In this document: positions 1 through 9,529 of the stretch, piece by piece
How the letters are laid out: the number at the start of each line of letters is the position of its first letter
How positions within the stretch are numbered: the stretch's first letter is position 1
Source of the DNA: Vagococcus hydrophili
GTDB lineage: Bacteria; Bacillota; Bacilli; Lactobacillales; Vagococcaceae
Assembly: GCF_011304195.1 (NCBI RefSeq)
Contig: NZ_CP049887.1
Location: 2,418,001-2,482,000, forward strand
DNA: 64,000 nt
Reading direction: 5' to 3'
Notes under the pieces: generated by a model
What the model was told of the DNA's origin: nothing
What the model saw: the letters and a program-made list of their open reading frames with translations, nothing else
The model's database searches: none
Translations under genes and position numbers: made by a program

Positions 1-2
1 CA

Positions 3-521
3 TTTCATGAGAAAAAAGTTAAGCTAGATAAAAAAACTGTTTCCATTGAGAACAAGAATACCTATATGGCTTCTAGTGGGCAAGACTACAAATCGCCACA
101 GTCTAGTTTTTCAAATAATTTATTTGAAACTGACAATTATGGCAATGCCAAGCATAAAAAAACAGATAAGGGACGTTCTCAGTTCGAGTCAACTTATGAT
201 TTGCCAGGTGAAAAAAATAAAACAATTTTTAAACCAAAACATATCCCAGCATCATTAATTGAAGATAAAAATATTGAGGATAGACCAGCACATAATCGTG
301 AGTTAATTGTGGATGAATTAAGAAAAGTTTCAACCAACAATTTAATGCTGATGGAGGAACAAGTGGTTCTTGATCCAGTTTACGGAGAAAATTTCGATGC
401 TGATTCAGTAGAAGAGATTGAAACGATGGATAAAAAGAAAAACCAACGCCTTGAAAAAACACTATCTGGCATTATTGAAGAAGAGGGCAGCATGAAGTTA
501 GACAGTTATTATTTTGATTAG
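3..521 (+). CDS. C-terminal part of an unidentified protein (5' end outside window)
   Basis: The frame is open from the left edge to a TAG at 519-521, so the first Met (66) is not necessarily the start. About 172 residues are visible. They are hydrophilic and low in complexity, with many Lys, Asp, Glu and Asn and no membrane segment, which suggests a disordered or linker region. A short stretch around 233-260 (FKPKHIPASLI) resembles the Pro-rich linker that precedes the motor domain in SftA/FtsK-type translocases, and sftA lies next to murC in Bacillus. No motor domain follows here, because the protein ends just before murC. Function is not recognised. The link to SftA is inference from one short motif plus position. 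Confidence 0.5.
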   Translation, partial: FHEKKVKLDKKTVSIENKNTYMASSGQDYKSPQSSFSNNLFETDNYGNAKHKKTDKGRSQFESTYDLPGEKNKTIFKPKHIPASLIEDKNIEDRPAHNRELIVDELRKVSTNNLMLMEEQVVLDPVYGENFDADSVEEIETMDKKKNQRLEKTLSGIIEEEGSMKLDSYYFD

Positions 522-524
522 TTG

Positions 525-565
525 AATACTTACGCGGTCTAATTACCCGTGTAAGTATTTTTTAT
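525..565 (+). terminator. Intrinsic terminator of the first gene
   Basis: AATACTTAC (525-533) pairs perfectly with GTAAGTATT (551-559), the stem extends through further G-C and G-U pairs, and a T run follows. It lies 3 nt after the stop codon, so murC needs its own promoter. Confidence 0.85.
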
Positions 566-593
566 TGATTATTTAAATAAATTATACGATAAT
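565..593 (+). promoter_or_regulatory. Probable murC promoter
   Basis: TTGATT (565-570), a 17 bp spacer, then GATAAT (588-593), placed directly after the preceding terminator and about 60 bp before murC. Four of six -35 positions and five of six -10 positions match the sigma-A consensus. Confidence 0.55.
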
Positions 594-651
594 AAATAAG
601 ACATTTATGTAATAGAATTAAAAGTGCATAAGAGAAAAGGGGAATTTTTTT

Positions 652-1989
652 ATGGAAATTCATAAAAATAAGATATATCATTTTGTAGGCATTAAAGGTT
701 CAGGTATGAGTTCTTTAGCTTTATTACTACACCAAAAAGGTTTTAAAGTTCAAGGGTCAGATGTTGATAAATATTTCTTCACACAACGAGATTTAGAGAG
801 AGAAAATATCAAAATAATGCCATTTAGTGAACTAAATATTACGGATGATTTAATTGTTATTGCTGGAAATGCTTTTCCAGATTCACATGAAGAAATTCGT
901 GCAGCCTTGAAAAAAGGATTAAAAGTAATTAGATATCACCGTTTCTTAGGTGAGTTTATCGGACTTTACACAAGTATTGCAGTGACTGGCTCACATGGTA
1001 AAACAAGTACAACAGGTCTTTTAGCGCATGTTTTATCGGGTGTGGAACCAACAAGTTACTTAATTGGAGATGGAACTGGTCACGGGGAATTAGATGCTAA
1101 ATTCTTTGCCTTTGAAGCTTGTGAGTACCGACGTCATTTCTTGTCATACCAACCAGATTATGCAATCATCACCAATGTTGATTTTGATCATCCAGACTAC
1201 TATGAAAGTATTGATGATGTATTTAGTGCATTCCAATCATTTGGTGAGGGTGTTAAAAAAGGTATTGTTGCCTTTGGAGATGATGCTTATTTAAGAAAAT
1301 TAGAATCTAGTGTTCCTGTTTATTATTACGGAGTGAATGATAATGATGATTTCCAAGCAATCAATATCGAGAGGACAACAATTGGTTCTCATTTTGAAGT
1401 AAAACATAAAGGAGAAGTTATTGGTAAATTTACTGTTCCTGCCTATGGTTTACACAATGTGATGAACGCTCTAAGTGTCATTTCAATTAGTTATCTTGAA
1501 GGATTGAATATGGAAAAAGTGGCAGATGAAATGGTCACTTTTAGCGGTGTGAAACGTCGTTTTAGCGAAAAGAAAGTTGCTGATATGGTATTAGTAGATG
1601 ACTACGCTCACCATCCAGCCGAAATTTCAGCAACGATTGATGCTGCTAGACAAAAATACCCTGAAAAAGAAATTATTGCGGTGTTCCAACCACATACTTT
1701 TTCTCGTACGATTGCCTTGTTAGATGAATTTGCTACATCTCTTGATTTAGCAGACCAAGTTTATTTATGTGATATTTTCGCCTCAGCAAGAGAAAATGCC
1801 GGTGACGTGAAGATTGAAGATTTAGGATCTAAAATCTCTAAAGGTGGCTCAGTAGTTAACATTGATGATATGTCACCTCTTTTAAATCATGAAAATGCGG
1901 TAATGATTTTCATGGGAGCAGGAGATGTTCAAAAATTTGAAGTTGCATATGAATCACTTTTAGGTAATACTATAAGAAATAACATGTAA
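652..1989 (+). CDS. murC: UDP-N-acetylmuramate--L-alanine ligase MurC
   Basis: Cytosolic Mur ligase that joins L-alanine to UDP-N-acetylmuramic acid with ATP, the first peptide-stem step of peptidoglycan synthesis. The 445-residue length is normal for the family. Visible features in order: an N-terminal Rossmann motif GIKGSGMS (about residues 14-21), the ATP loop GSHGKTST (about 114-121), a central ligase domain with the D-x-D-H-P-D-Y segment, and the C-terminal DDYAHHP motif. The ATG is preceded by AAAAGGGG with a T-rich spacer. The gene sits between a terminator and a small hotdog/BI-1 pair, and no other mur gene is nearby. Confidence 0.97.
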   Translation: MEIHKNKIYHFVGIKGSGMSSLALLLHQKGFKVQGSDVDKYFFTQRDLERENIKIMPFSELNITDDLIVIAGNAFPDSHEEIRAALKKGLKVIRYHRFLGEFIGLYTSIAVTGSHGKTSTTGLLAHVLSGVEPTSYLIGDGTGHGELDAKFFAFEACEYRRHFLSYQPDYAIITNVDFDHPDYYESIDDVFSAFQSFGEGVKKGIVAFGDDAYLRKLESSVPVYYYGVNDNDDFQAINIERTTIGSHFEVKHKGEVIGKFTVPAYGLHNVMNALSVISISYLEGLNMEKVADEMVTFSGVKRRFSEKKVADMVLVDDYAHHPAEISATIDAARQKYPEKEIIAVFQPHTFSRTIALLDEFATSLDLADQVYLCDIFASARENAGDVKIEDLGSKISKGGSVVNIDDMSPLLNHENAVMIFMGAGDVQKFEVAYESLLGNTIRNNM

Positions 1990-2027
1990 TGGTTATTTGA
2001 AAAGAGTTGGAAGGTGTGTTGCAAAAA

Positions 2028-2507
2028 ATGCTGAATCATCCAAAGAAAAACGGAAAGAAAATTGATGAATTAGTTGAGGGTGAATCCTTAAGTATTACTG
2101 AAACCATTGAAGATGGACAACTATTGCTTTATTTAGGGTTAACAAATGATGCGAATCCTTTATACATTCAACATCAATTTACAGAAAAAACAGAGTATGG
2201 TCAGCCGATTGTGCCAAGCATTATGCTAATGGGAATTATATCTAGTGTGATTTCCAAACATTTACCTGGACCAGGCTCTAATATTGTCAATTTTTCTTTT
2301 AATTTAATTCAACCGGTCCATCATTATGAGACTTTAACGTTTCATTTTGAGGTGATTAAGATTGATTTGATGAAAGAAGTTGTCACTATCTCAGTCAAAG
2401 CTCAAAATTATGATGAAGAGCGTGTCTTGGATGCTGTGGTCATGGTTAAACCAACCAAAGTAAACGAAAATGATGAGAAGGAAGTGGATCTTTATGATGG
2501 ACAATAA
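2028..2507 (+). CDS. MaoC-like hotdog-fold dehydratase/thioesterase family protein
   Basis: About 159 residues resembling the MaoC/R-hydratase hotdog family. A Y-x-G-L-T-N-D-x-N-P-L-Y-I segment near the N-terminus corresponds to the family's D-x-N-P-x-H hydratase motif, but the final His is replaced (PLYIQH). The substrate is unknown; a role in acyl-CoA or acyl-ACP chemistry would be inference. The start is uncertain: ATG 2028 is used here, with GGAAGGTG upstream but rather far away. TTG codons at 2019 and 2007 in the same frame are alternatives. It follows murC closely and overlaps the start of the next gene by 14 nt, which implies co-transcription and coupling. Confidence 0.65.
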   Translation: MLNHPKKNGKKIDELVEGESLSITETIEDGQLLLYLGLTNDANPLYIQHQFTEKTEYGQPIVPSIMLMGIISSVISKHLPGPGSNIVNFSFNLIQPVHHYETLTFHFEVIKIDLMKEVVTISVKAQNYDEERVLDAVVMVKPTKVNENDEKEVDLYDGQ

Positions 2508-3183
2508 TCAAAATGCAGCTCGTACTGCAGGAATTTCTAAGTTTTATAGTAAAGTGTATGGGTATTTAGGGCTTGGAATATTAGTTAGTGCAATGACGTC
2601 TTATGTTGTGATGAACTATTTCTTTTATGAAGTAGCAAGTTTTTTAATGGCAAATCGAATTAATTTCTTTTTAATGTGGGGAGTTCAAATTGGATTAGTA
2701 GTTTACTTAGGTAAAAATGCTTTTTCTAATTCTGGAAAAACATTAGTTGGGTATTTACTATATACTGTGTTAACAGGTATTACTATCTCAATGACATTAG
2801 CTATGTATACACCAACTAAAATCTACTTAGCTTTTGCTACTGCTGCTGGAATGTTTATTGCAATGTCACTAGTAGGTGTGTTCATTAAAAAAGATTTAAG
2901 TGCTATGGGACACGCGATGTACAGTTTATTGATTGGTGCATTTATCGCTATTTTACTTAATGTCTTCTTTTTGAAAAGCGGACCAGTTGATTTAATGATT
3001 TCATTGGCTATGGTAGTTATTTTTGCTGGCTTAACAGCTTATGACAATCAAAAAATTAAAACAATGTATCAACAAGCAGGAGAACAAACTGCTTCAGGTT
3101 TAGCAATCTACTGTGCTATGACCTTATACTTAGATTTAGTTAACTTATTCTTATCTCTATTACGTATCTTCGGTAGAGACTAA
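2494..3183 (+). CDS. Bax inhibitor-1/YccA family membrane protein
   Basis: A 229-residue integral membrane protein with about seven hydrophobic segments and the BI-1 signature near the C-terminus (AMVVIFAGLTAYDNQKIK), which holds the conserved Asp of the proposed pH/Ca2+-sensing pair. Family members are thought to be leak channels or modulators of membrane protease activity, but no bacterial role is firmly fixed. ATG 2494 was chosen over upstream in-frame ATGs at 2470/2473 because AAGGAAG (2478-2484) sits 9 nt before it. The start lies inside the end of the hotdog gene. A strong terminator follows. Confidence 0.85.
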   Translation: MMDNNQNAARTAGISKFYSKVYGYLGLGILVSAMTSYVVMNYFFYEVASFLMANRINFFLMWGVQIGLVVYLGKNAFSNSGKTLVGYLLYTVLTGITISMTLAMYTPTKIYLAFATAAGMFIAMSLVGVFIKKDLSAMGHAMYSLLIGAFIAILLNVFFLKSGPVDLMISLAMVVIFAGLTAYDNQKIKTMYQQAGEQTASGLAIYCAMTLYLDLVNLFLSLLRIFGRD

Positions 3184-3194
3184 AATTAAACTTT

Positions 3195-3231
3195 AGACTG
3201 AAAAGTAATCATTACTTTTCAGTCTTTTTTT
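3195..3231 (+). terminator. Intrinsic terminator after the murC cluster
   Basis: A perfect 14 bp stem AGACTGAAAAGTAA (3195-3208) / TTACTTTTCAGTCT (3212-3225) with a 3 nt loop, followed by a T run. Confidence 0.95.
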
Positions 3232-3268
3232 ATAGCAGTAGATTCTTTTCGCAATCCCTAGCTATTTT

Positions 3269-3277
3269 TGTTAAAAT
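3269..3277 (+). promoter_or_regulatory. Probable polA promoter (extended -10)
   Basis: TG-T-TAAAAT at 3269-3277 matches an extended -10 element. The -35 region is weak (TTCGCA-like, 18 bp upstream). It lies after a terminator and about 35 bp before the polA start. Confidence 0.4.
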
Positions 3278-3310
3278 GGTTGGGAAGTAGCTTGGAAATG
3301 GAGTGACAAT

Positions 3311-5962
3311 ATGTCAAAAAATAAATTATTACTAGTAGATGGTAACAGTATTGCTTTTAGAGGATTCTTTGCCTTGTATCAATCATTAGAAAGATTCAAA
3401 AATAATAACGGCTTGCATACTAATGCCCTTTACGCGGTTAATAATATGTTAGAGAGCATCTTAGAGAAAGAAAAACCAACACATGCCTTAGTAGCGTTTG
3501 ATGCGGGGAAAACGACTTTCAGACATGCAGTGTATGACGATTATAAAGCAGGGCGTGCTAAAACACCGAGCGAATTCAAAGAACAAATGCCTTATTTAAG
3601 AGATTTAATCGAGGGCTTAGGTATGAAGCATTATGAATTAGAAAATTACGAAGCAGATGATATTATTGGAACTCTTGCAACAAATGCTGATAAAGAGTTA
3701 TTTGATGTAGTTATTATTTCAGGAGACAAGGATTTAACCCAACTTGCTTCTGACAACGTTAAAGTGAACGTAACAGTGAAAGGTGTTAGCGAAATTGAAT
3801 CTTACACCCCCGAACACATCATGGAAAAATACGGATTAACACCCAATCAAATTATTGATATGAAAGGTTTAGCTGGAGATCAATCAGATAATATTCCAGG
3901 TGTGACTAAAATTGGCGAAAAAACAGCGATTAAACTCCTAAAAGAATATGGTACAGTCGAAGGTGTTTATGAAAATGTTGAAACCTTCAAGAAAAGTAAA
4001 ATGAAAGAAAATCTAATCAATGAAAAAGAAATCGCCCTAATGAGTAAACAACTAGCGACGATTAATACCGATTCACCAATTACGATTAAGGTGGATGAAT
4101 TAGCCTTTGATGGTAAAAATTTAGAGAAGCTAATACCATTTTATAAAGAAATGGATTTTAATACCTTTTTAAATAAATTAGATACAAGTTCAGTGGATGT
4201 TGAGATTGAAGAGAAGAAAAGCATTGAATTTGAAGTGATTAATGAAGTAACTAAAGACATGTTCCAGCCTAATATGAGTTTATATGTAGAAATGTTAGAC
4301 GATAACTACCACACATCTGATGTGGTTGGCGTGGCTTTTGGAAACGAAGAAAAATACTTTGTGACAACAAGCCTCGATATATTGGAACAGCCTTTATTTG
4401 TTGAGTGGTTACAAGATGAAAACATGAGTAAAAAAGTTTTTGATGCCAAACGTACAACAGTCGCTTTAAATCGTTATGGAAGTAAAGTTACTGGTATTAA
4501 ATTTGATATGTTACTAGCCTCTTACTTAATTGATTCAACGAATAACAGTGAAGATTTGGCAGAAGTGGCTCAAAAATTCAATTATTACGATGTGGATCGT
4601 GACGAAGCTGTTTACGGTAAGGGCGCTAAAAAAGGTTTACCAGAGGACGAATCAAAAACCCATGAACACATGGCAAGAAAATTAATGGCAATTAGCAACC
4701 TGTATGAGCCTTTAATGACTGAGTTAGAAGATAAAAACCAAATGGACTTATTCATCGACATCGAACTTCCCTTAGCTAAGATTCTAGGAGAAATGGAAAT
4801 GAAAGGTATAACAGTTAATGCTAGCCGCCTGCAAGAGATGAAAGGTGAGTTTGCCGAACGTTTAACTGAAATTGAGAAAAAAGTCTATGAGGCAGCAGGA
4901 GAAGAATTTAATTTAAATTCACCTAAACAATTAGGAGTGATTCTTTTTGAGAAAATGGGACTACCTGTCATCAAGAAAACAAAAACAGGCTATTCAACTG
5001 CGGTAGATGTGTTAGAGAAACTAAAAGGTGAGTCACCGATCATTGAAGACATTTTAGCTTATCGTCAAATTGCTAAAATTCAGTCAACTTATGTGGAAGG
5101 ATTATTAAAAGTCATTTTCTCTGATAATAAAATCCATACGAGATATGTTCAGACGTTGACTCAAACAGGTCGTTTAAGTTCGGTAGACCCTAACCTTCAA
5201 AATATTCCGATTCGTTTAGAAGAAGGACGCAAAATTAGACAAGCTTTCGTTCCTAGAAATAAAGATTGGCAACTTTTTTCTTCAGATTACTCTCAAATTG
5301 AATTACGTGTGTTAGCTCATATTTCTGATGATGAACATTTGAAGGCTGCTTTCCTTGAAGGGCAAGACATTCACTCAAGTACAGCCATGCGTGTCTTCGG
5401 TGTTGAAAAGGAAGAAGATGTGGATAGTAATCTTCGTCGCCAAGCGAAAGCCGTGAACTTTGGAATTGTTTATGGTATAAGTGACTATGGCTTATCTCAA
5501 AATTTAGATATTACTAGAAAAGAAGCCCAAGATTTTATTGATACGTATTTTGAGAAATACCCAGGTGTGAAAGACTATATGGAATCTGTGGTTCGTGAGG
5601 CAAAAGATAAAGGATACGTAGAGACACTGTATCATCGCCGTCGTTACTTGCCAGATATTAATGCGAGAAACTTTAACATTAGGAGTTTTGCAGAACGTAC
5701 GGCAATTAATACGCCGATTCAAGGTAGTGCGGCAGATATCTTGAAAATCGCGATGATTCAAATCGATGCGAAGTTAAAAGAAGAAAAAATGGAAGCAACG
5801 ATGCTCCTTCAAGTTCACGATGAGTTGGTATTTGAAGCGCCAAAATCAGAAATTCCTAAACTACAACAGCTAGTTGAAGAAACGATGGCTAACGCAGTGG
5901 CATTGAACGTTCCTCTTAAAGCAGATAGTAGTGTCGGTAACACATGGTATGAAGCTAAATAA
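3311..5962 (+). CDS. polA: DNA polymerase I
   Basis: An 883-residue DNA polymerase I for Okazaki fragment maturation and repair synthesis. The N-terminal 5'-3' exonuclease/FEN domain (about 1-290) shows LVDGNSIAFRGFFAL and a helix-hairpin-helix region GDQSDNIPGVTKIGEKTA. The middle region (about 310-480) occupies the 3'-5' proofreading position but lacks the usual acidic D-x-E pair (VEMLDD instead), as in many Gram-positive Pol I enzymes, so proofreading is probably absent. The C-terminal family A polymerase domain carries motif A SDYSQIELRVLAH, motif B RRQAKAVNFGIVYG and motif C LQVHDELVFE. GGAGTGA precedes the ATG. It leads the polA-mutM-coaE repair and metabolism group. Confidence 0.98.
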   Translation: MSKNKLLLVDGNSIAFRGFFALYQSLERFKNNNGLHTNALYAVNNMLESILEKEKPTHALVAFDAGKTTFRHAVYDDYKAGRAKTPSEFKEQMPYLRDLIEGLGMKHYELENYEADDIIGTLATNADKELFDVVIISGDKDLTQLASDNVKVNVTVKGVSEIESYTPEHIMEKYGLTPNQIIDMKGLAGDQSDNIPGVTKIGEKTAIKLLKEYGTVEGVYENVETFKKSKMKENLINEKEIALMSKQLATINTDSPITIKVDELAFDGKNLEKLIPFYKEMDFNTFLNKLDTSSVDVEIEEKKSIEFEVINEVTKDMFQPNMSLYVEMLDDNYHTSDVVGVAFGNEEKYFVTTSLDILEQPLFVEWLQDENMSKKVFDAKRTTVALNRYGSKVTGIKFDMLLASYLIDSTNNSEDLAEVAQKFNYYDVDRDEAVYGKGAKKGLPEDESKTHEHMARKLMAISNLYEPLMTELEDKNQMDLFIDIELPLAKILGEMEMKGITVNASRLQEMKGEFAERLTEIEKKVYEAAGEEFNLNSPKQLGVILFEKMGLPVIKKTKTGYSTAVDVLEKLKGESPIIEDILAYRQIAKIQSTYVEGLLKVIFSDNKIHTRYVQTLTQTGRLSSVDPNLQNIPIRLEEGRKIRQAFVPRNKDWQLFSSDYSQIELRVLAHISDDEHLKAAFLEGQDIHSSTAMRVFGVEKEEDVDSNLRRQAKAVNFGIVYGISDYGLSQNLDITRKEAQDFIDTYFEKYPGVKDYMESVVREAKDKGYVETLYHRRRYLPDINARNFNIRSFAERTAINTPIQGSAADILKIAMIQIDAKLKEEKMEATMLLQVHDELVFEAPKSEIPKLQQLVEETMANAVALNVPLKADSSVGNTWYEAK

Positions 5963-5984
5963 AATAAATAGATAATCGCCTGTT

Positions 5985-6015
5985 GGATTGACTTAGGTAA
6001 AAATCAAGTCAATCC
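5985..6015 (+). other. Hairpin between polA and mutM
   Basis: GGATTGACTT (5985-5994) pairs perfectly with AAGTCAATCC (6006-6015) across an 11 nt loop. The sequence after the stem is GCTCGTGTTTATTT, not a proper T run, so it is better read as an mRNA processing or stability element, or a leaky terminator. Confidence 0.5.
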
Positions 6016-6047
6016 GCTCGTGTTTATTTCACATAAGGAGTTTTTTT

Positions 6048-6890
6048 ATGCCAGAATTACCAGAAGTAGAAACGGTCCGTAAGGGATTGGAAAATTTAGT
6101 TAAGAATAAAACAATTGAAAGTGTGGAAGTTTACTGGCCAAGAATTATTGAGGCGCCTTTTGTAGATGAGTTCAAAATTAACTTAATCGGAGAAACCATT
6201 GAAGAAGTGGAACGTCGCGGTAAGTATCTTATTTTTAAACTCACTCACTTTGATATGATTAGCCACTTAAGAATGGAAGGGAAATTTGAATTCCATTCGA
6301 GTAGTGATCCTTTGCTAAAGCATAGTCATGTGATTTTTAAATTCACTGATGAAACAGAATTAAGGTATTTGGATGTCCGTAAGTTTGGTCGTTTTGTACT
6401 TGTGGCAAAAGATACAGCTCAAGACTACAAAGGTTTAAAAAAACTAGGTCCAGAACCGATTGCGTCAGATTTTGATTTAGAAGAATTTACTAAAGAATTA
6501 AAAAAACGTAAAAAAAGTATTAAGCCTTTACTATTAGATCAGATTCTTGTCACAGGATTAGGTAATATCTATGTGGATGAGGCACTCTTTAGAGCGGAAA
6601 TACATCCAGAACAAGAAGCCAATACGCTGAAAAAATCTGAAATTACTAGATTACATCAAGAAATAATTGCTGTCCTGGGAGAAGCCGTTGAAGCGGGAGG
6701 TACTACCATTCGTTCTTATAAAAACGCCTTAGGAGATGCAGGTTCATTTCAAGTGTCACTTCTTGTCTATGGTCAAAATGGAGAAAGTTGCCCGAGATGT
6801 GGCACAGAAATTTTAAAGAAAAAAGTGGCCCAAAGAGGAACTCATTATTGCCCAATATGCCAAGTGTATCATCATAGAAAGGGAAATTAA
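6048..6890 (+). CDS. mutM: Formamidopyrimidine-DNA glycosylase (Fpg/MutM)
   Basis: A 280-residue bifunctional glycosylase/AP lyase that removes 8-oxoguanine and formamidopyrimidines. It begins PELPEVETV, so after Met removal the catalytic Pro and Glu are at the N-terminus. The conserved Lys of the beta-hairpin is in MEGKFEF, the helix-two-turn-helix is LVTGLGNIYVDEALF, and the C-terminal zinc finger has four Cys (CPRCG ... CPICQ). AAGGAG stands before the ATG. The next gene, coaE, starts 1 nt after the stop, so the two are co-transcribed. Confidence 0.97.
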   Translation: MPELPEVETVRKGLENLVKNKTIESVEVYWPRIIEAPFVDEFKINLIGETIEEVERRGKYLIFKLTHFDMISHLRMEGKFEFHSSSDPLLKHSHVIFKFTDETELRYLDVRKFGRFVLVAKDTAQDYKGLKKLGPEPIASDFDLEEFTKELKKRKKSIKPLLLDQILVTGLGNIYVDEALFRAEIHPEQEANTLKKSEITRLHQEIIAVLGEAVEAGGTTIRSYKNALGDAGSFQVSLLVYGQNGESCPRCGTEILKKKVAQRGTHYCPICQVYHHRKGN

Positions 6891-6891
6891 T

Positions 6892-7494
6892 ATGACATTT
6901 GTATTAGGTTTAACAGGAGGAATCGCTTCAGGAAAAAGTACTGTAAGCGAATATTTTTTAGAAAAAAAAATCCCGGTAATTGATGCAGATAAAATCGCTA
7001 AGGAAGTCGTTGAGCCGAGAACACCAGGACTTTCAAAAGTGATTTCTCATTTTGGAACAAGTATCTTACAAAATAATGGAGAACTTGATCGAAAAAAATT
7101 AGGAACGATTATTTTTAATAACGAAGCTGAAAGAATGGCCTTGAATGAGATTGTTCATGGAGAAATCGAACAACGTATTGATCAATTAGTGGACGAACTA
7201 AAAAGAGAAAGCCTTTCGTTAATTGTTATGGATATTCCTTTATTATATGAAGTTGATTATCAAGAAAAATGTGATGAAGTGATGACAGTTTTTGTTTCGC
7301 ATCAGACACAAATGACACGCTTAATGAAGAGAGACAACTTATCAGAAGAAGAAGCAACAGAGAGAATTAAGAGTCAAATGCCTTTAATTGATAAAGCACT
7401 ATTATCTGATGTTATTATTGATAATGAAGCATCAATTGAAAATACTCGACTGCAAGTAGACAGATGGTTATCAATATTTGAACAAACAAGGTAA
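6892..7494 (+). CDS. coaE: Dephospho-CoA kinase
   Basis: A 200-residue P-loop kinase that phosphorylates the ribose 3'-OH of dephospho-CoA, the last step of coenzyme A synthesis. The Walker A motif GLTGGIASGKST is at residues 6-17, the substrate segment DADKIAKEVVEP follows, and the family sequence DIPLLYE is in the centre. Its AAAGGG ribosome binding site lies inside the end of mutM. A compact terminator begins at its stop codon. Confidence 0.97.
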   Translation: MTFVLGLTGGIASGKSTVSEYFLEKKIPVIDADKIAKEVVEPRTPGLSKVISHFGTSILQNNGELDRKKLGTIIFNNEAERMALNEIVHGEIEQRIDQLVDELKRESLSLIVMDIPLLYEVDYQEKCDEVMTVFVSHQTQMTRLMKRDNLSEEEATERIKSQMPLIDKALLSDVIIDNEASIENTRLQVDRWLSIFEQTR

Positions 7495-7516
7495 AAGGAG
7501 CGATAAGCTTCTTTTT
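7494..7516 (+). terminator. Intrinsic terminator after coaE
   Basis: AAAGGAGC (7494-7501) pairs with GCTTCTTT (7507-7514), including one G-U pair, around a 5 nt loop and is followed by more T residues. It overlaps the coaE stop. Confidence 0.7.
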
Positions 7517-7567
7517 TTGTTTACTATTTAAAGGTAATCAGACTATACCTTTCTAGTTATCTCATGT

Positions 7568-7573
7568 TATAAT
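7568..7573 (+). promoter_or_regulatory. -10 element for nrdR-dnaB-dnaI
   Basis: A consensus TATAAT at 7568-7573, about 60 bp before nrdR and after the coaE terminator. No good -35 box is visible at the right distance, so the promoter may be weak or activator-dependent. Confidence 0.5.
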
Positions 7574-7632
7574 AGCACTATTAATGAAAGTGATTTTCAG
7601 TAAATACTGATAAAATAGATGAGGTGAAGCAG

Positions 7633-8094
7633 ATGCAATGTCCAAAATGTCATTATAACGGATCCAGAGTAGTGGATAGTCGACCTGCTGATGATGGAAG
7701 AGCAATTAGACGTAGAAGAGAATGTGAAGATTGTGGGTTTAGATTTACAACCTTTGAAAGAGTAGAAGTAGCGCCGATTTTAGTCGTTAAAAAGAATGGG
7801 GCTCGTGAAGAATTTAACCGTGAAAAAGTATTAAGAGGGTTAGTTCGATCTGCAGAAAAACGACCTGTTTCAATGGATGCTATGGAGCAAATTGTGATTA
7901 ACGTTGAAAATCGTGTTCGTAGTTTAGGTGAAAATGAAGTCTCAACAACCAAAATTGGTGAGTTCGTAATGGAGGATTTAGTGAATTTAGATGAGATTGC
8001 TTATATTAGATTCGCTAGTGTCTATCGCCAGTTTAAAGATATGAGCGTTTTCCTTGAGGAACTTCAAGAAGTGATTGACAAGGAAAACAAATAA
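7633..8094 (+). CDS. nrdR: Transcriptional repressor NrdR
   Basis: A 153-residue NrdR: an N-terminal zinc ribbon (CPKC ... CEDCGFRF, residues 3-36) followed by an ATP-cone domain ([14 protein letters not shown], from about residue 48) that senses ATP/dATP and represses ribonucleotide reductase genes. ATG 7633 was chosen over an in-frame GTG at 7624 because GAGGTGA (7621-7627) lies 5 nt before the ATG and the protein then begins at the family's MQCPKC. It leads an operon with the primosomal genes dnaB and dnaI, so dNTP control and replication restart are linked. Confidence 0.96.
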   Translation: MQCPKCHYNGSRVVDSRPADDGRAIRRRRECEDCGFRFTTFERVEVAPILVVKKNGAREEFNREKVLRGLVRSAEKRPVSMDAMEQIVINVENRVRSLGENEVSTTKIGEFVMEDLVNLDEIAYIRFASVYRQFKDMSVFLEELQEVIDKENK

Positions 8095-8113
8095 AAGAGA
8101 GTGAGCGATACCC

Positions 8114-9529
8114 GTGAATGAAGCATGGTCAAAATTAAAACCTAAAGATAAATTTTCAGTAAAAAAAGCGCAGCATGTTTCTGAAATGGATTACGTTGTT
8201 TTAAGTATGTTGTATCAACCGATTATCGGCGTAGGAGCCTTGGCATTGATTAATGCGTTGTTAGTCGAAGAAAAAATCGAGACAGCTGAAAGAATGCAGC
8301 AACACAGTGTCTTACTCAATCAGTTAGACGTGGGCATTCCAGATTTCTATATGGCTCGTGAGAAATTAGAAAGTGTTGGGTTACTAAAATCTTTTGTTAA
8401 AAAGTTAGATAATGAAAATCATTTTATTTACATTATTCAACCAACCCTAGAACCTAGCGTGTTTTTACATGATGATATACTGTCTCTACTCTTAATTGAA
8501 AAAGTAGGGTTTCAAAAAGTCGAAGAATTGAGTCGTTTTTTTGATTATTCAATACCAGATATGACCGATTATGTAGAAGTAACTAGATCATTCACTGATG
8601 TGTTTCAGTCTATATCTTCCAGGTTAGGTGGTAAAGAAGAAGAGTTAAGAAAAGTGAAAGCTATAGTCACACCTAGAAATAAAGCACCTGAATTAACAAT
8701 AACTAGTAACCAGTTTGATTGGTTATTCTTTAATAGTTTAATTGAAAGTCTGCATATCGATCAAAATCAAATTGAAGTTGAATTAAAGAGAACCATTAAT
8801 TTATTTAGTCAGTTATATGGGATTAATGAATTAGAAATGTTTGATTACATTAAGCAGTCAGTGGACTACGTTAATAATCGGGTGATTGAAAAAGACTTTA
8901 AACAATCCGTTTATAAAGGCTATCACAGTCGAAAAAAACAAGAAATTGTTGAAAATAAAGAAGAAAACAACATAAACAGGGGTTTGTCTGATACTGAAAA
9001 GGACCAATTGAGACAAAATACGTTACGTTTAACTGGTTTTTCGGATGAAGAAATTGCGGTCATTCAATCATGTGAAACAATACCGCCTTTAGTCTTCTTA
9101 AAAGCAATCAAAAAACAAAAAGGTGGCTTTGTTAGTTTTAGTGAAAGTCAAACCATTGAAAATTTAAAAACGCAATCAGGACTTCCTGATAGTGTCATTA
9201 ATGTCATCATACACTATACTTTAGTCGTTCAAGGAAAGCCATCGATTATCCAAAGTCTAGTGATGTCGATTGCTAATGACTGGGCTCAAAAGAAAATATT
9301 TTCACCAGAGGACGCCTTGAAACAAGTACAAGATCTTCAAAAAGAACGAGCAAAACCTAAAGCGAAAAGAAATAACTATGGTAACCAGAGTCAGCGAAAA
9401 GAAACGCTACCTGATTGGGCTAAAGAAGATGTTGTGCGAAAAGAAACACCACTTTCGGATGAAGAAACTGCCTTTTTCCAAGAGCAATTAAAACAATTAA
9501 CGAATAAGCCAAAAGAAGGTGACAACTAA
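8114..9529 (+). CDS. dnaB: Replication initiation and membrane attachment protein DnaB
   Basis: A 471-residue Firmicutes DnaB, the primosome protein that helps load the replicative helicase. It is not the E. coli DnaB helicase. It has N-terminal DnaB/DnaD-like winged-helix segments and a C-terminal DnaB_2-type region (about residues 310-400, with SGLPDSVINVIIHYTL), followed by a basic Lys/Arg/Gln-rich tail. The start codon is GTG at 8114, with a GAGTGA ribosome binding site. The stop shares a base with the dnaI start, so the two are translationally coupled. Assignment rests on the domain pattern and the invariable dnaB-dnaI pairing. Confidence 0.92.
   Translation: MNEAWSKLKPKDKFSVKKAQHVSEMDYVVLSMLYQPIIGVGALALINALLVEEKIETAERMQQHSVLLNQLDVGIPDFYMAREKLESVGLLKSFVKKLDNENHFIYIIQPTLEPSVFLHDDILSLLLIEKVGFQKVEELSRFFDYSIPDMTDYVEVTRSFTDVFQSISSRLGGKEEELRKVKAIVTPRNKAPELTITSNQFDWLFFNSLIESLHIDQNQIEVELKRTINLFSQLYGINELEMFDYIKQSVDYVNNRVIEKDFKQSVYKGYHSRKKQEIVENKEENNINRGLSDTEKDQLRQNTLRLTGFSDEEIAVIQSCETIPPLVFLKAIKKQKGGFVSFSESQTIENLKTQSGLPDSVINVIIHYTLVVQGKPSIIQSLVMSIANDWAQKKIFSPEDALKQVQDLQKERAKPKAKRNNYGNQSQRKETLPDWAKEDVVRKETPLSDEETAFFQEQLKQLTNKPKEGDN

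Noticed and set aside
5985-6015. polA terminator
   Set aside because: The stem is perfect, but the downstream sequence lacks a T run. It is listed only as a hairpin.
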